Origin: Treponema bryantii
Lineage (GTDB): Bacteria; Spirochaetota; Spirochaetia; Treponematales; Treponemataceae
Length of the DNA stretch: 64,000 nucleotides
Assembly: GCF_900111035.1 (NCBI RefSeq)
Contig: NZ_FOFU01000001.1
Location: 380,558 to 444,557, forward strand
Reading direction: 5' to 3'
Program-made: the position numbers and the translations under genes
Notes under the pieces: generated by a model
What the model was told of the DNA's origin: nothing
Seen by the model: the letters and a program-made list of their open reading frames with translations, nothing else
Database searches by the model: none
In this document: positions 25,477-34,417 of the stretch, piece after piece
How positions within the stretch are numbered: the first letter of the stretch is position 1
Layout: each line of letters begins with the position of its first letter

Positions 25477-26695
25477 AAATCTAGTTAATCAGGAAGCGGG
25501 AAAACTTCTTGCAGCTGATATAAAATATAACAGACTCCCTGGTGCAATTTTATTTGCAGGTCCGGAAGCCAGCGGAAAACTCACTGCTGCACTTGAGACA
25601 GCGCGTATTCTTTCCTGTCATGAGGCTCCTCAGGGAAAATGGATGTGTACCTGTCCATCCTGCTTGCAGCATAAGGCTCTTGTATGCTCAAATCTTATGG
25701 TTATGGGACCTAGAGACTGTTCTCTGGAGATTTCAGCAGCTGCTAAAACTTTTACGGAAGCTCATTTTATAAATGCAAAATATATTGATGCTGCCAGATA
25801 TCTGTTTTTAAGAAGTGTAAGAAAACTGACGCTCCGTTTTAATGGTATTCTTTGGGAAGGGGATACAAATCTTAATAAAATCGGAAGCCTTATAGAAGAA
25901 ATTAACGAAAGCCTTGAACAGCTTGATTTTCCTCGTGAACTACCGGACGTTAGTAATGTTAAAAAGTTATGCGAAGAAATTACAAAGCAGTGTATGAAGC
26001 TCGAAGATGAATATCTGTATGATTCGATTCCAATAAATCAGGTTCGAAATATGGAAGGCTGGGCTCATATAAAATCTGAAGAAGGCCGTAAAACTGTTAT
26101 TATTGAAAATGCAGATAGAATGCAGACCAGTGTACGAAATGCTCTGCTCAAAATCCTTGAAGAACCACCTGAGGATGTTGTTTTCATTCTTCTTACTTCA
26201 AAAAGAAATGCTATTATGCAGACAATTCTTTCGCGTGTAAGAACCTATAATTTCCTGGAACGTACAGAAGATCAGCAGCTGGAAGTTATAGAGAGGGTTT
26301 TCCATAATGATGATTTTAAGGGAAATCTTCATGATTATCTTCTTACATATCTTCCAGTTACTCCATCTGAAATAAAAGCACAGGCAAGAATATTTTATAA
26401 TTCGGTTTCAAGCCGCCAGATCTGCAACATAGAAGAAATTGTAAAAAAGTGTGAAAAGTTCTATCCAAGAATTGAACTCAGACTATTCCTTCTCAATATT
26501 GCAAATTTTATGCGTCCTATGTTGAAAACTCAGGCTGGTAGTGAAGCAGCTGCAAAAGCAATGGAATTACTGCGAAACTGCAGCGATAATATTACTTTGT
26601 ATAATCAGTCACCTGCCTCAGCATTGGAAATACTTTTAAGAGATATGTTTGCGTTGAATAATCAGTTTGGAGGTATATTTTGCGCAGCTATGTAA
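25469..26695 (+). CDS. holB: DNA polymerase III delta' subunit-like clamp-loader protein
   Basis: AAA+ subunit of the replicative clamp loader. The N-terminal P-loop GPEASGKLT (31-39), a zinc-ribbon-like cysteine set (HEAPQGKWMCTCPSCLQ), the sensor region VIIENADRMQTSVRNALLKILEEPPEDVVFILLTS and the SRV motif (TILSRVRTYNF, instead of the usual SRC) place it with delta'. It is 408 aa, longer than E. coli delta' (334) owing to an inserted region between the cysteines and NADRM (about 110-190). Overlaps cvpA by 8 bp and the kinase gene by 16 bp. Confidence 0.83.
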   Translation: MFENLVNQEAGKLLAADIKYNRLPGAILFAGPEASGKLTAALETARILSCHEAPQGKWMCTCPSCLQHKALVCSNLMVMGPRDCSLEISAAAKTFTEAHFINAKYIDAARYLFLRSVRKLTLRFNGILWEGDTNLNKIGSLIEEINESLEQLDFPRELPDVSNVKKLCEEITKQCMKLEDEYLYDSIPINQVRNMEGWAHIKSEEGRKTVIIENADRMQTSVRNALLKILEEPPEDVVFILLTSKRNAIMQTILSRVRTYNFLERTEDQQLEVIERVFHNDDFKGNLHDYLLTYLPVTPSEIKAQARIFYNSVSSRQICNIEEIVKKCEKFYPRIELRLFLLNIANFMRPMLKTQAGSEAAAKAMELLRNCSDNITLYNQSPASALEILLRDMFALNNQFGGIFCAAM

Positions 26696-27894
26696 AACGA
26701 GTTAAGCAGAAAGCCGAAAAACTTTCGAAAGAACAAGTGCTTTCTCTTCTTGAAGATGTAGTTGATGAGAATGAAAACCTTTTCTCTGTTCTGGAATCCC
26801 TATCAACAGGTCTTTTAATTATTGATGATGATTACAGACTGCTTCGATATAACACAATTGCAGAAAGCTGGCTTCCTTTTTCTGAAAGACTTGAAGATAT
26901 TCTTGGAACGGAAAATGCAATCTGGGAATATGTTGAAGATGAAGATGTCTCTAATTTCCTTCGCAATTGTATGGAAAAAAATACTACCAACTGTTCAGAA
27001 GATTTTTCAACCGTAACTTCTGGAGGTTCTGTACGATTTCTTACAGTTACAATTTCACCGCTTATAACTGAAGGAGAATTAAACGGAAAGGTTATTCTTG
27101 TCCGCGATATAACTGAAAAGAAAAATCAGGATATCCTTCTTCACCGAATGGAAAATCTTGCAAATCTTACTAATCTTGCAGCAGGTATGGCTCATGAAAT
27201 AAAAAATCCTCTTGGTGCAATAAGTATTCATATACAGTTGATTCAAAAGGCTCTTGCTAAGGCCCGTGAAAATGATGATAAACTTCCGGCTCCAAAATTT
27301 GTTGAAGATCATATTGATATAGTAAATGAAGAAATTGAACATTTGAACAAACTGGTTATGGATTTTCTTCTGGCTGTACGTCCTGTTAAGGCACAGCTGC
27401 AGCTTAAGGAACCTGATAAATTAGTAGAAAATCTTGTTTCTTTCTTTAAGCCAGAATTTAACAGAGAAGGAATTGAAGTAATTTTCAAATCATCTGAAAG
27501 CGGAAAACGAATCCTTCTTGATGAAAAACTTTTCCGTGATGTAATAATGAACATTTCGCAGAATTCTCTGGCTGCAATAAAATCAAAATATATCGGTGAC
27601 AGAATTGGTGCAAAATTCTGTATTTCCAATTCTGTTCGGGAAAATAAATTCATCATCACAATTGCTGATAACGGTTGTGGAATGTCTGAAGAAACTCTTG
27701 CAAAAATCTTTGAGCCTTATTATACAACAAAGGCAAACGGGACGGGTCTTGGAATGACAATGGTGTATAAAATTATTAAAGAATTTTCTGGTGAAATAAT
27801 TGTTGATTCAAAAGAAGGCGAGGGAACTGCCTTTACAATTACCTTCCCAATTCCGCAGAAAGATACAAAACTATTAACTTCTGAAAGCCGCTAG
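26680..27894 (+). CDS. NtrB-like sensor histidine kinase
   Basis: Cytoplasmic two-component kinase without membrane segments. A short coiled region is followed by a PAS domain (about 35-145: VLESLSTGLLIIDDDYRLLRYN, VILVRDITEKK), the HisKA domain with His172 in AAGMAHEIKNPLGA, and the ATPase domain (NISQNSLAAIKS, DNGCGMSEE, GTGLGMTMVYKII). The start is a TTG at 26680 with GGAGG 6 nt upstream, inside the end of holB. Its partner is the sigma-54-type regulator 12 bp downstream. The signal is unknown; PAS sensors of this type respond to internal ligands. Confidence 0.9.
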   Translation: MRSYVKRVKQKAEKLSKEQVLSLLEDVVDENENLFSVLESLSTGLLIIDDDYRLLRYNTIAESWLPFSERLEDILGTENAIWEYVEDEDVSNFLRNCMEKNTTNCSEDFSTVTSGGSVRFLTVTISPLITEGELNGKVILVRDITEKKNQDILLHRMENLANLTNLAAGMAHEIKNPLGAISIHIQLIQKALAKARENDDKLPAPKFVEDHIDIVNEEIEHLNKLVMDFLLAVRPVKAQLQLKEPDKLVENLVSFFKPEFNREGIEVIFKSSESGKRILLDEKLFRDVIMNISQNSLAAIKSKYIGDRIGAKFCISNSVRENKFIITIADNGCGMSEETLAKIFEPYYTTKANGTGLGMTMVYKIIKEFSGEIIVDSKEGEGTAFTITFPIPQKDTKLLTSESR

Positions 27895-27906
27895 GAGGAA
27901 ATCACT

Positions 27907-29247
27907 TTGACTATTTTAACTATCGATGATGAAGAAAATATTCGTAATGGACTTGCTGACAATTTTGAACTGGAAGGTTATGAGGTAAAGCAGGCTGCCA
28001 ATGGTGCTGAAGGTCTTGAGCTAATTGCACAGGGCGGAATTGATCTTGTGATTACAGATCTTCGAATGGATGGAATCAGCGGCAGTGAAGTAGTGCAGAA
28101 GGTGACTACTGACTACCCGGGAATACCGATTATTGTTCTGACCGGTCATGGTAGTATTGATGATGCAACCGCAGCTTTGAAGGCTGGTGCATTTGATTTT
28201 TTGACTAAGCCACTTGACCTGGACCACTTAAATAAAATTGTAAAAAATGCACTTCAGGGAAAAATTCTTGCAGAGCAGAATCGTGAACTTAAAGAAAAAC
28301 TTTTAAAATCTGAAAGTCCAGATGAGATGATCGGAAAGAGCGACTCTTTAAACAGAGTCCGCCAGATGATTTCAAAAGCAGCTCCGGCTAGAGCGAGTGT
28401 ACTGATTACAGGAGAGAGTGGTGTCGGTAAAGAGCTCGTTGCAAAAGCTGTTCATGAACAGTCGGACAGAGCAGACAAGCCTTTTATTGTTGTTCATTGT
28501 GCAGCACTTTCTGAGACTTTAATTGAGAGTGAACTTTTTGGATATGAAAAAGGAGCCTTTACTGGAGCAGAGTCAATTCACAAAGGTCGTTTTGAACTTG
28601 CCGATGGAGGCACTCTTTTTCTTGATGAAATTGGTGAAGTCAATCTTGCAACTCAGGTTAAACTTTTACGTGTACTTCAGGAACATAAGTTTGAAAGAGT
28701 TGGCGGTGAAAAATCTATTGAAGTTGATGTTCGTGTTGTTGCAGCAACAAACAGAAATCTTGAAGATGAAGTTAAGGCCGGCCGCTTCAGAGAGGATTTG
28801 TTTTATCGTTTGAATGTAATACGAATTGAGATGCCAAGTCTGCGTGAGCGCATGGATGACATACCTCTTTTGATGCATGCTTTCTTGCGCGAGTTCAATA
28901 TTGAAAATAAGAAAAATATAAAAGGCTTCGATAAGACTTCAAAATCTGCAATGATAAAATACAGCTGGCCTGGAAATATCCGTGAACTTAAGAATGCTGT
29001 TGAGAGTGCAGTTGTAATGTGCACAGGTGATGAAATTAAAATGGAAGATTTACCAAGAGCTCTCAGAGCTCAAGGAGAAGAAAAGGTAATTTCAATTCCT
29101 ATTGGCATAACAATGGACGAAGCAGAGAAGATCATCATCCAGGAAAACCTTGCAGCTAACAAAGGAAACAAATCTAAAACAGCCGACATTCTCGGAATTG
29201 GCCGTAAGACTTTACATAGAAAATTGGAAGAGTTAAATATTGAATAA
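27907..29247 (+). CDS. NtrC-family sigma-54-dependent response regulator
   Basis: Receiver, AAA+ activator and Fis-type DNA-binding domains in one 446-aa chain. Receiver: acidic pocket DDEE, phospho-acceptor Asp51 (VITDLRMDG), TGHG, and the Lys in LTKPLDLDH. AAA+: Walker A GESGVGKE, the sigma-54 contact GAFTGA (YEKGAFTGAESIHKGRFELADGG without gaps), and Walker B LFLDEIGE. C-terminus: helix-turn-helix NKSKTADILGIGRKTLHRKL. It therefore activates RpoN promoters. Start is a TTG at 27907 with TAGGAGGAA upstream. Its stop codon is directly followed by structured repeat A, copy 2. Confidence 0.95.
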   Translation: MTILTIDDEENIRNGLADNFELEGYEVKQAANGAEGLELIAQGGIDLVITDLRMDGISGSEVVQKVTTDYPGIPIIVLTGHGSIDDATAALKAGAFDFLTKPLDLDHLNKIVKNALQGKILAEQNRELKEKLLKSESPDEMIGKSDSLNRVRQMISKAAPARASVLITGESGVGKELVAKAVHEQSDRADKPFIVVHCAALSETLIESELFGYEKGAFTGAESIHKGRFELADGGTLFLDEIGEVNLATQVKLLRVLQEHKFERVGGEKSIEVDVRVVAATNRNLEDEVKAGRFREDLFYRLNVIRIEMPSLRERMDDIPLLMHAFLREFNIENKKNIKGFDKTSKSAMIKYSWPGNIRELKNAVESAVVMCTGDEIKMEDLPRALRAQGEEKVISIPIGITMDEAEKIIIQENLAANKGNKSKTADILGIGRKTLHRKLEELNIE

Positions 29248-29338
29248 GCCTATAATCGAAGAACCGTTAAAAAGCAAGCCGATAGGGTTGCTTTAGGTTC
29301 ATCGAAAAAATGGCTCAGAGGCAAGCTGTGCTTGCCGA
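29248..29338 (+). repeat. Structured intergenic repeat, family A, copy 2
   Basis: Begins with the base after the regulator stop codon. Helices: AGCC/GGCT (29247-29250 with 29312-29315, using the last stop-codon base), CGA-A-GAACC with GGTTC-A-TCG, apical AAGCAA/TTGCTT, and the separate hairpin GGCAAGC-TGT-GCTTGCC (29320-29336). The next gene, convergent, ends 80 bp further on; the rest is AT-rich with no visible signal. Confidence 0.85.
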
Positions 29339-29417
29339 TTGTATAAATATGTATACAGAAATTATATGTATAATATTTCATACAATAAGTAATGTCTAAA
29401 ATATTTTACTATACATT

Positions 29418-29900
29418 CTACTTTATACCAAAGAAATCACATAAAATTTTATACGAATTCAATATATCATCAATACTTATCTGTCTAATATTTTGCACAT
29501 CATGAGAATATTGTATAGTGTTTTGTGTATCAGGATGCACTTCTTTAAGCTTTTTATGATATGCAGTTGTAATATCTTTTTGTGTAAATGGATACGCTAT
29601 ATCTAGTGTGGTTAGTATGTTTTGAATTTGTGGTGGAAATTGCATATTATATGTATATTTATACAATTTTATTACTTCGCCGGTATGAATCTGCTTCTTT
29701 TTCTTAAAAATACGGGGATTGAGCTTGTCAAAACTGCTTTTAAAAGAATCAGGCCCCGAATCTGAGGCGTTTTCTGTATGCTCTCTTTGCGAGCACTTAA
29801 CCTCCGGTTCAGGGTCTGTTTTTATTGTTTCTTGAGGAATTTCGCCTGATTCAAGTGCTTCGTTGAGCATTTCGCCCAGCTTGTCGTACATATCAGGCAT
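29418..29900 (-). CDS. J-domain protein with the J domain at the C-terminus
   Basis: Likely a DnaK co-chaperone of narrow function. The first 90 residues are charged and low in complexity (EIPQETIKTDPEPEVKC, FKKKKQIHTGEVIKLYKYTYN). The J domain is at about 95-155: LTTLDIAYPFTQKDITTAYHKKLKEVHPDTQNT, with the essential HPD. No zinc-finger or Gly/Phe region. It starts 26 bp after glgC, so it is probably co-transcribed with it. Low-confidence link: chaperone control of a glycogen-related protein. Confidence 0.7.
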   Translation of the reverse strand: MPDMYDKLGEMLNEALESGEIPQETIKTDPEPEVKCSQREHTENASDSGPDSFKSSFDKLNPRIFKKKKQIHTGEVIKLYKYTYNMQFPPQIQNILTTLDIAYPFTQKDITTAYHKKLKEVHPDTQNTIQYSHDVQNIRQISIDDILNSYKILCDFFGIK

Positions 29901-29926
29901 AATTCCGCGCGCGCCTTGCAGCTGTT

Positions 29927-31219
29927 TTAGATTTCTGTTCCAGAAGAAATAACTGCACCCTTACGGATAACAATAATGCCGTCTGCACTGTAGAAGCTGC
30001 CGTGATCGCCGTCTTCGTACTTCTTTCCGCTTACGCCGATTTTACAGTTATCACCGATTCTTGCGTTCTTATCGATGATTGCGTTGGCAATTTTACAGTT
30101 TTTACCGATTCCAGTACTTGGTTTACCGGCTTTTTCGTTTTCAGCCTTTTCTTCTTCTGTGTCGTAATAATCGGCACCCATCATGATTACGCCGTTAAAT
30201 TCAGTTCCTTCATTGATGATTGAGCGTACACCGACAACAGATTTATTGAATTTTGCATCTGTAATGATACATCCTTCAGAAATAAGGGAAGCATTGATGT
30301 CTGCCTTGTTGATTTTTGAAGGTGGAAGGTTGCGCATGTGTGTATAAATTGGCTGTGTCTGTCCAAAGAAGTCGAATGTTGGATTTGGTTCGCACAAAGC
30401 AATATTTGCATCATAGAAGCTGCGGATGGTTCCGATGTCTTCCCAGTAGCCGTCGAATACATAAGAACTGATTTTCTTCTTACCGATGGCGAGAGGGAGG
30501 ATTTCTTTACCAAAGTCTGTGTATTTTTCGTTTTCACCGCCAAGCATTTCTTCCATTGTGTCAGCATTGAAGATGTAAATACCCATTGATGCAAGGTATT
30601 CCTTCTCTGGAGGAAGGTTTCCGCGTGCTTCTGCAGGAATCTTCCAGTCGTCAATGTTCAGATCTGGCTTTGGCTTTTCCATAAAAGCTTTTACATGATT
30701 CTGGTCATCAATCTGCATGATACCAAAACCTGAAGCGTCGTGGCGGTTTACGGCTGTAGTTGCGATTGTGATTTCAGCACCAGATTTGATGTGGGCATCC
30801 ATAAATGCACGGAGGTCCATCTTATAAAGCTGGTCACCAGAAAGAATTATGTAATGAGTTGGTTTCTGAGTCTTAAAGTGAATAAAGTTCTTACGAACGG
30901 CATCGGCAGTACCTTCATACCAGCCTGAATGTTCAAGAGTCTGTTCTGCAGCAAGAATTTCAACAAATCCGCCAGAGAAACGGTCAAAATTATAAGAATT
31001 TGAGATGTGAAGATGAAGTGAAGCCGAGTTGAACTGAGTAAGAAGGTAAATCTTCTTGTATCCCGAGTTAATACAGTTAGAAATAGGGATATCTACAATT
31101 CTGTATTTTCCGCCGAATGAAACGGCTGGTTTTGAACGCTCTTTTGTAAGCGGGTAAAGACGTGTTCCTTTTCCACCACCAAGAATGATGGACAGTACGC
31201 GTGGTTCTGTGTTTGCCAT
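29927..31219 (-). CDS. glgC: Glucose-1-phosphate adenylyltransferase
   Basis: Makes ADP-glucose, the committed step of glycogen synthesis. The nucleotidyltransferase signature LGGGKGTRLYPLTKERSKPAVSFGGKYR is nearly at the N-terminus; FSGGFVEILAAEQTL, WYEGTADAVRKN, and ASMGIYIFN follow, then the left-handed beta-helix end (NCKIANAIIDKNARIGDNCKIG). I choose the ATG at 31219 (MANTEPRVLS), which has AAAGGAG 7 nt upstream; an in-frame ATG at 31249 has none. 430 aa, the family length. It is divergent from the PP2C-phosphatase gene. Confidence 0.96.
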   Translation of the reverse strand: MANTEPRVLSIILGGGKGTRLYPLTKERSKPAVSFGGKYRIVDIPISNCINSGYKKIYLLTQFNSASLHLHISNSYNFDRFSGGFVEILAAEQTLEHSGWYEGTADAVRKNFIHFKTQKPTHYIILSGDQLYKMDLRAFMDAHIKSGAEITIATTAVNRHDASGFGIMQIDDQNHVKAFMEKPKPDLNIDDWKIPAEARGNLPPEKEYLASMGIYIFNADTMEEMLGGENEKYTDFGKEILPLAIGKKKISSYVFDGYWEDIGTIRSFYDANIALCEPNPTFDFFGQTQPIYTHMRNLPPSKINKADINASLISEGCIITDAKFNKSVVGVRSIINEGTEFNGVIMMGADYYDTEEEKAENEKAGKPSTGIGKNCKIANAIIDKNARIGDNCKIGVSGKKYEDGDHGSFYSADGIIVIRKGAVISSGTEI

Positions 31220-31272
31220 AGAAACTCCTTTTGATGATGCATTTTGCAAATAATATTTATGCTATGAAAATT

Positions 31273-31301
31273 ATTATAAGACTGAAAATACGTATTTGCA
31301 A
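31273..31301 (-). promoter_or_regulatory. glgC promoter
   Basis: Minus strand TTGCAA (31296-31301), 17-bp spacer, TATAAT (31273-31278). TTTGCAAAT over the -35 box recurs at 31243-31251, downstream of the start, so it might be an operator pair. Confidence 0.7.
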
Positions 31302-31333
31302 ATTATTTCTATTAAAATTCCGGCTGCTTGCAT

Positions 31334-31362
31334 TTGCCTATGATTCAGTTATATGCTATATT
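31334..31362 (+). promoter_or_regulatory. Promoter of the 7TM-PP2C gene
   Basis: TTGCCT (31334-31339), 17-bp spacer, TATATT (31357-31362). The expected start lies inside the palindrome at 31365-31381. Confidence 0.55.
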
Positions 31363-31364
31363 AG

Positions 31365-31381
31365 TGATAGTAATACTATCA
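31365..31381. promoter_or_regulatory. Candidate operator palindrome
   Basis: TGATAGT-AAT-ACTATCA: two perfect 7-bp arms around 3 bp, placed over the predicted transcription start of the downstream gene, a typical position for a repressor. A half-site (CTATCA) recurs at 31395-31401. Confidence 0.5.
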
Positions 31382-31423
31382 AAAATAATGCACTGCTATC
31401 AATAACATAATTCAGAGGTTTTT

Positions 31424-33499
31424 ATGAAATCAAAATTCTCAAAAATCAGATGTATTGCAGCTGCCTTTACTTTCGTTTTTATTTCAGCTGTATTTTTAAC
31501 ATCCTGTAAAGCTAAAAAAGAAGATGTAAAAATTGACCTGACACAAGGATGGACTTATTCTCTTGTTGAAAATGCGGGTTCAGAAGATTTTACTGCTTTT
31601 GATAATGCAAAACTCGGTAATCTCGAAACTCTTGTCCCTAAACAGTATGGTTTTATCTGGCTTAAAAAGACTTTTACAGTGCCGGAAGAGCTTAAAAATC
31701 AGAATCTTGGTGTTTATCTTGGCCGTATTTCAATTGCAGATGAAACTTTTGTAAACGGCTCTTATATAGGCGGTGAGGGAAAATGCCCTCCAGATGAATT
31801 CAGTGCCTGGAATACAGCCCGCTTTTATACAATTTCCCAGGCTATTTTGAACAGTGGAGAAAACGAAATCCTCATAAAAATCTGGGTAGATGCGGAAGGT
31901 TCCGTGGTTTCAAATCCTTTTATCAGTACAGTTGATACAGCACGCAAAGCTGCTTCCCGCGAAGCTTTCTGGAACAGCAAAATCAACCTGTTTTTTGCGT
32001 TTCTGATGCTGGTTATTGCCGCTTATCACCTTATGCTGTTCTTCAAAAACAAGAATGAAAAGGAAAACAGAATGTTTGCCTTTATAAATATTCTGTCAGC
32101 ACTTTATCTTTCTGTATTTTTCTATGGAGAACTTCCGTTTGCCTTTGATTCAAAGGTTTCATTTTTGTTCTTCCAGAAGGTTTTCTCTAATTCTCTGCCT
32201 TTCTTTATCTGCTATATGGTTATTTCGTTTATCATAACCTTTGTACATTCTACAGAAAAAAAGGCTGTAACTTATATAAGACTGGCATTCCTGATTTTGC
32301 CTGTAGCAATCATTCTTTTTGCTCCTGATTACAGAATCCTGCGTTCTATGCGCTGGACTTTTATGATGCTCATTCCTCCAATGCTTTACCTGTTCTTTGT
32401 GATTATCAGAGCACTGGTAAAAAAAGAAAAGGATGCTGTTACTCTGCTTTTCGGTTTTTCTCCGCTGCTAGTAATCTTCCTCATTGATATCATAGTTCAT
32501 AATATTCTTAAGATTTACAGTTTTCCGTATATTACATCGATTGGCTGGCAGCTGGTAATTGTAAGTCTGCTTTTTATTCTTGCAAACAGATTTGTAAATT
32601 CAAGAAGACAGGTAGAAGAATTAAATAGAACTCTTGAAAACAAGGTTGAAGAACGAACAAAAGAGCTTTCGGAGTCTAATTCAAAACTTTCTGAAGCTAA
32701 TAACCAGCTGGAACTTACAAATAATCAGCTGATTGATGCAAAGAAAAAGGCAGACCGCGATCTGAAGCTTGCGGCAAATGTTCAGAACAGCTTTTATAAT
32801 CCGTCACTCCCGCATTTTAAAAACTGGGATGTAGTCTATCAGTTTAAACCTGCAGCAGGTGTTTCTGGTGATTTGTATGATTTTTTCCATGACGGAAAGG
32901 AACTTCAGGGAGTTGGCCTTTTTGATGTTTCAGGCCATGGTATTGCTTCGGGTCTTGTAACAATGCTTGCCAAAAACGTTATCGACAGAAAATTCCGTGA
33001 ATGTGCAAATCTTCCGTTCTCAAGAGTTGTTTCAGAAATAGACAGACAGATTACTGAAGATAAGGGCGATATCGAAAATTACCTTACGGGTGTTCTTTTA
33101 CGCATTCAGGGAAATCAGGTTGAACTGATAAATGCCGGACATCCAAAGGTATTTATCCGCACTGCAAAAAATGGACGATGTTACCCGGTTGAACCAAAAG
33201 AACCTGTTGAAAAAAATGGAATTATAGGTTTTGGCGGTCTAAAACAGGAATTCAAAGCTCTAAAATTCAAAATGCAGAAGGGTGACAGTATTATCCTGTA
33301 CACAGACTGTCTCAACGAATCTGAAAATAAGGAAGGTGAACAGTTTACAGAAGCACGTATTGCAGCAGCTTTTGAAGATGCTGGCATCGGAAGTGCGAAG
33401 AGTAAGCTTGATTACGTGCTTAACCGCTTTTACAAGTTCACTGAAGGCACAATAGTCAAGGACGACCTTACTGTGATTGTTCTGCAGTATAATCCTTAA
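31424..33499 (+). CDS. Lipoprotein-anchored 7TM sensor with PP2C (SpoIIE/RsbU-like) phosphatase
   Basis: Predicted transmembrane serine/threonine phosphatase that turns an outside signal into dephosphorylation of a cytoplasmic partner. Order: lipoprotein-like signal ending FLTSC; an extracytoplasmic jelly-roll domain (IWLKKTFTVPEELKNQNLGVYLGRI, DETFVNGSYIGGEG) of the kind found in sugar-binding modules; seven membrane helices (about 185-385, 7TMR-DISM style); a coiled coil (LNRTLENKVEERTKELSESNSKL); and the PP2C domain with metal-site Asp residues in VSGDLYDFF and LFDVSGHGIASG, and YTDCLNESEN. AGAGG precedes the ATG. Partners of such enzymes are anti-sigma-antagonist proteins; none is adjacent. 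Confidence 0.85.
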   Translation: MKSKFSKIRCIAAAFTFVFISAVFLTSCKAKKEDVKIDLTQGWTYSLVENAGSEDFTAFDNAKLGNLETLVPKQYGFIWLKKTFTVPEELKNQNLGVYLGRISIADETFVNGSYIGGEGKCPPDEFSAWNTARFYTISQAILNSGENEILIKIWVDAEGSVVSNPFISTVDTARKAASREAFWNSKINLFFAFLMLVIAAYHLMLFFKNKNEKENRMFAFINILSALYLSVFFYGELPFAFDSKVSFLFFQKVFSNSLPFFICYMVISFIITFVHSTEKKAVTYIRLAFLILPVAIILFAPDYRILRSMRWTFMMLIPPMLYLFFVIIRALVKKEKDAVTLLFGFSPLLVIFLIDIIVHNILKIYSFPYITSIGWQLVIVSLLFILANRFVNSRRQVEELNRTLENKVEERTKELSESNSKLSEANNQLELTNNQLIDAKKKADRDLKLAANVQNSFYNPSLPHFKNWDVVYQFKPAAGVSGDLYDFFHDGKELQGVGLFDVSGHGIASGLVTMLAKNVIDRKFRECANLPFSRVVSEIDRQITEDKGDIENYLTGVLLRIQGNQVELINAGHPKVFIRTAKNGRCYPVEPKEPVEKNGIIGFGGLKQEFKALKFKMQKGDSIILYTDCLNESENKEGEQFTEARIAAAFEDAGIGSAKSKLDYVLNRFYKFTEGTIVKDDLTVIVLQYNP

Positions 33500-33530
33500 T
33501 TGATATAAGAAGAAAGTTGATGTAAATCAA

Positions 33531-33600
33531 ATTTCCCCCTAAACAAATTTTTTCAAATACCGAAATTATAGGTAGATGTAAATAAATTCTAAAAGGGGGA
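33531..33600 (+). promoter_or_regulatory. Control region of the flgF-flgG operon with sigma-28-like promoter
   Basis: TAAA (33540-33543), 15 bp, ACCGAAAT (33559-33566), which resembles the flagellar sigma-28 consensus TAAA-N15-GCCGATAA at 9 of 12 positions. TTTCCCCCT (33532-33540) is complementary to the AGGGGGA of the flgF ribosome binding site (33594-33600); in a message started further upstream this pairing would hide the site, while a start at about 33573 would free it. Confidence 0.45.
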
Positions 33601-33608
33601 ATTAAATA

Positions 33609-34406
33609 ATGATTCGAGGCTGGTATACCGGAGCTTCCGGTATGAATGCACAGCAGAACAGGCTTGATGCAATTGCCAACAATCTTGCGAATGTAGATAC
33701 AACAGGCTACAAACGTGACGTTGTTGCAAGCAAGAGTTTTCCTGAACTGCTGATCCGCCGTACAAATCTTGACGGTGTTTATCACACAACCGAAGGTTCT
33801 GCAGATGCAGCGCCTGTAATCGGTAAGCTTGGTCTTGGTGTAGAAACAAATGAGAACTACATTGATTTCGCACAGGGCTCTTTCAAAATCACAAATACAA
33901 AGACAGATACAGCTCTCAGTGGAGAAGGTTTTTATGTAATCGATACTCCGCTTGGAGAGCGCTATACACGCAACGGAAACTTCTTCATTGGTAAAGAAGG
34001 TATTCTTGAGACTAAGGACGGATATCCAGTTCTTGGTGAAAAAGGATATATCTACGTTGAAGATGATAAGTTCAATGTAAATGAAGATGGAATTATCGCT
34101 CACGAAGAAAACGGTGAAGAAATTGACCGTTTTAAGGTTGTTCGTTTTGATAACGAGCGCTACCTCAAAAAGATGGGCGAAAGTTTTTATGCTACAAACG
34201 ACATTGCTGGCCCAGCTCACATTGCAGAAGGTAATGAGCGTCCACGCTTCCTTCAGGGCTATACAGAAACAAGCAATGTAAATGTTGTAAATGAAATGGT
34301 TCAGATGATTGAAGTAAACCGTGCTTACGAAGCTAATCAGAAAACAATTCAGTCTGAAGATTCTATGATGAGCACACTCTGGCAGAAAGTTGCCGTTCTG
34401 CAGTAG
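33609..34406 (+). CDS. flgF: Flagellar basal-body rod protein FlgF (FlgG-like)
   Basis: Proximal/distal rod subunit. N-terminal rod signature WYTGASGMNAQQNRLDAIANNLANVDTTGYKRD and C-terminal TSNVNVVNEMVQMIEVNRAYEANQKTIQSEDSMMSTLWQ are both complete; 265 aa is the usual size. It is the first of two FlgG-type paralogues; in treponemes the pair is sometimes named FlgG-1/FlgG-2, so the FlgF label follows the order and the more divergent centre. AAAAGGGGGA upstream is an unusually strong ribosome binding site. Confidence 0.85.
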   Translation: MIRGWYTGASGMNAQQNRLDAIANNLANVDTTGYKRDVVASKSFPELLIRRTNLDGVYHTTEGSADAAPVIGKLGLGVETNENYIDFAQGSFKITNTKTDTALSGEGFYVIDTPLGERYTRNGNFFIGKEGILETKDGYPVLGEKGYIYVEDDKFNVNEDGIIAHEENGEEIDRFKVVRFDNERYLKKMGESFYATNDIAGPAHIAEGNERPRFLQGYTETSNVNVVNEMVQMIEVNRAYEANQKTIQSEDSMMSTLWQKVAVLQ

Positions 34407-34417
34407 GGGGTAAGTAA

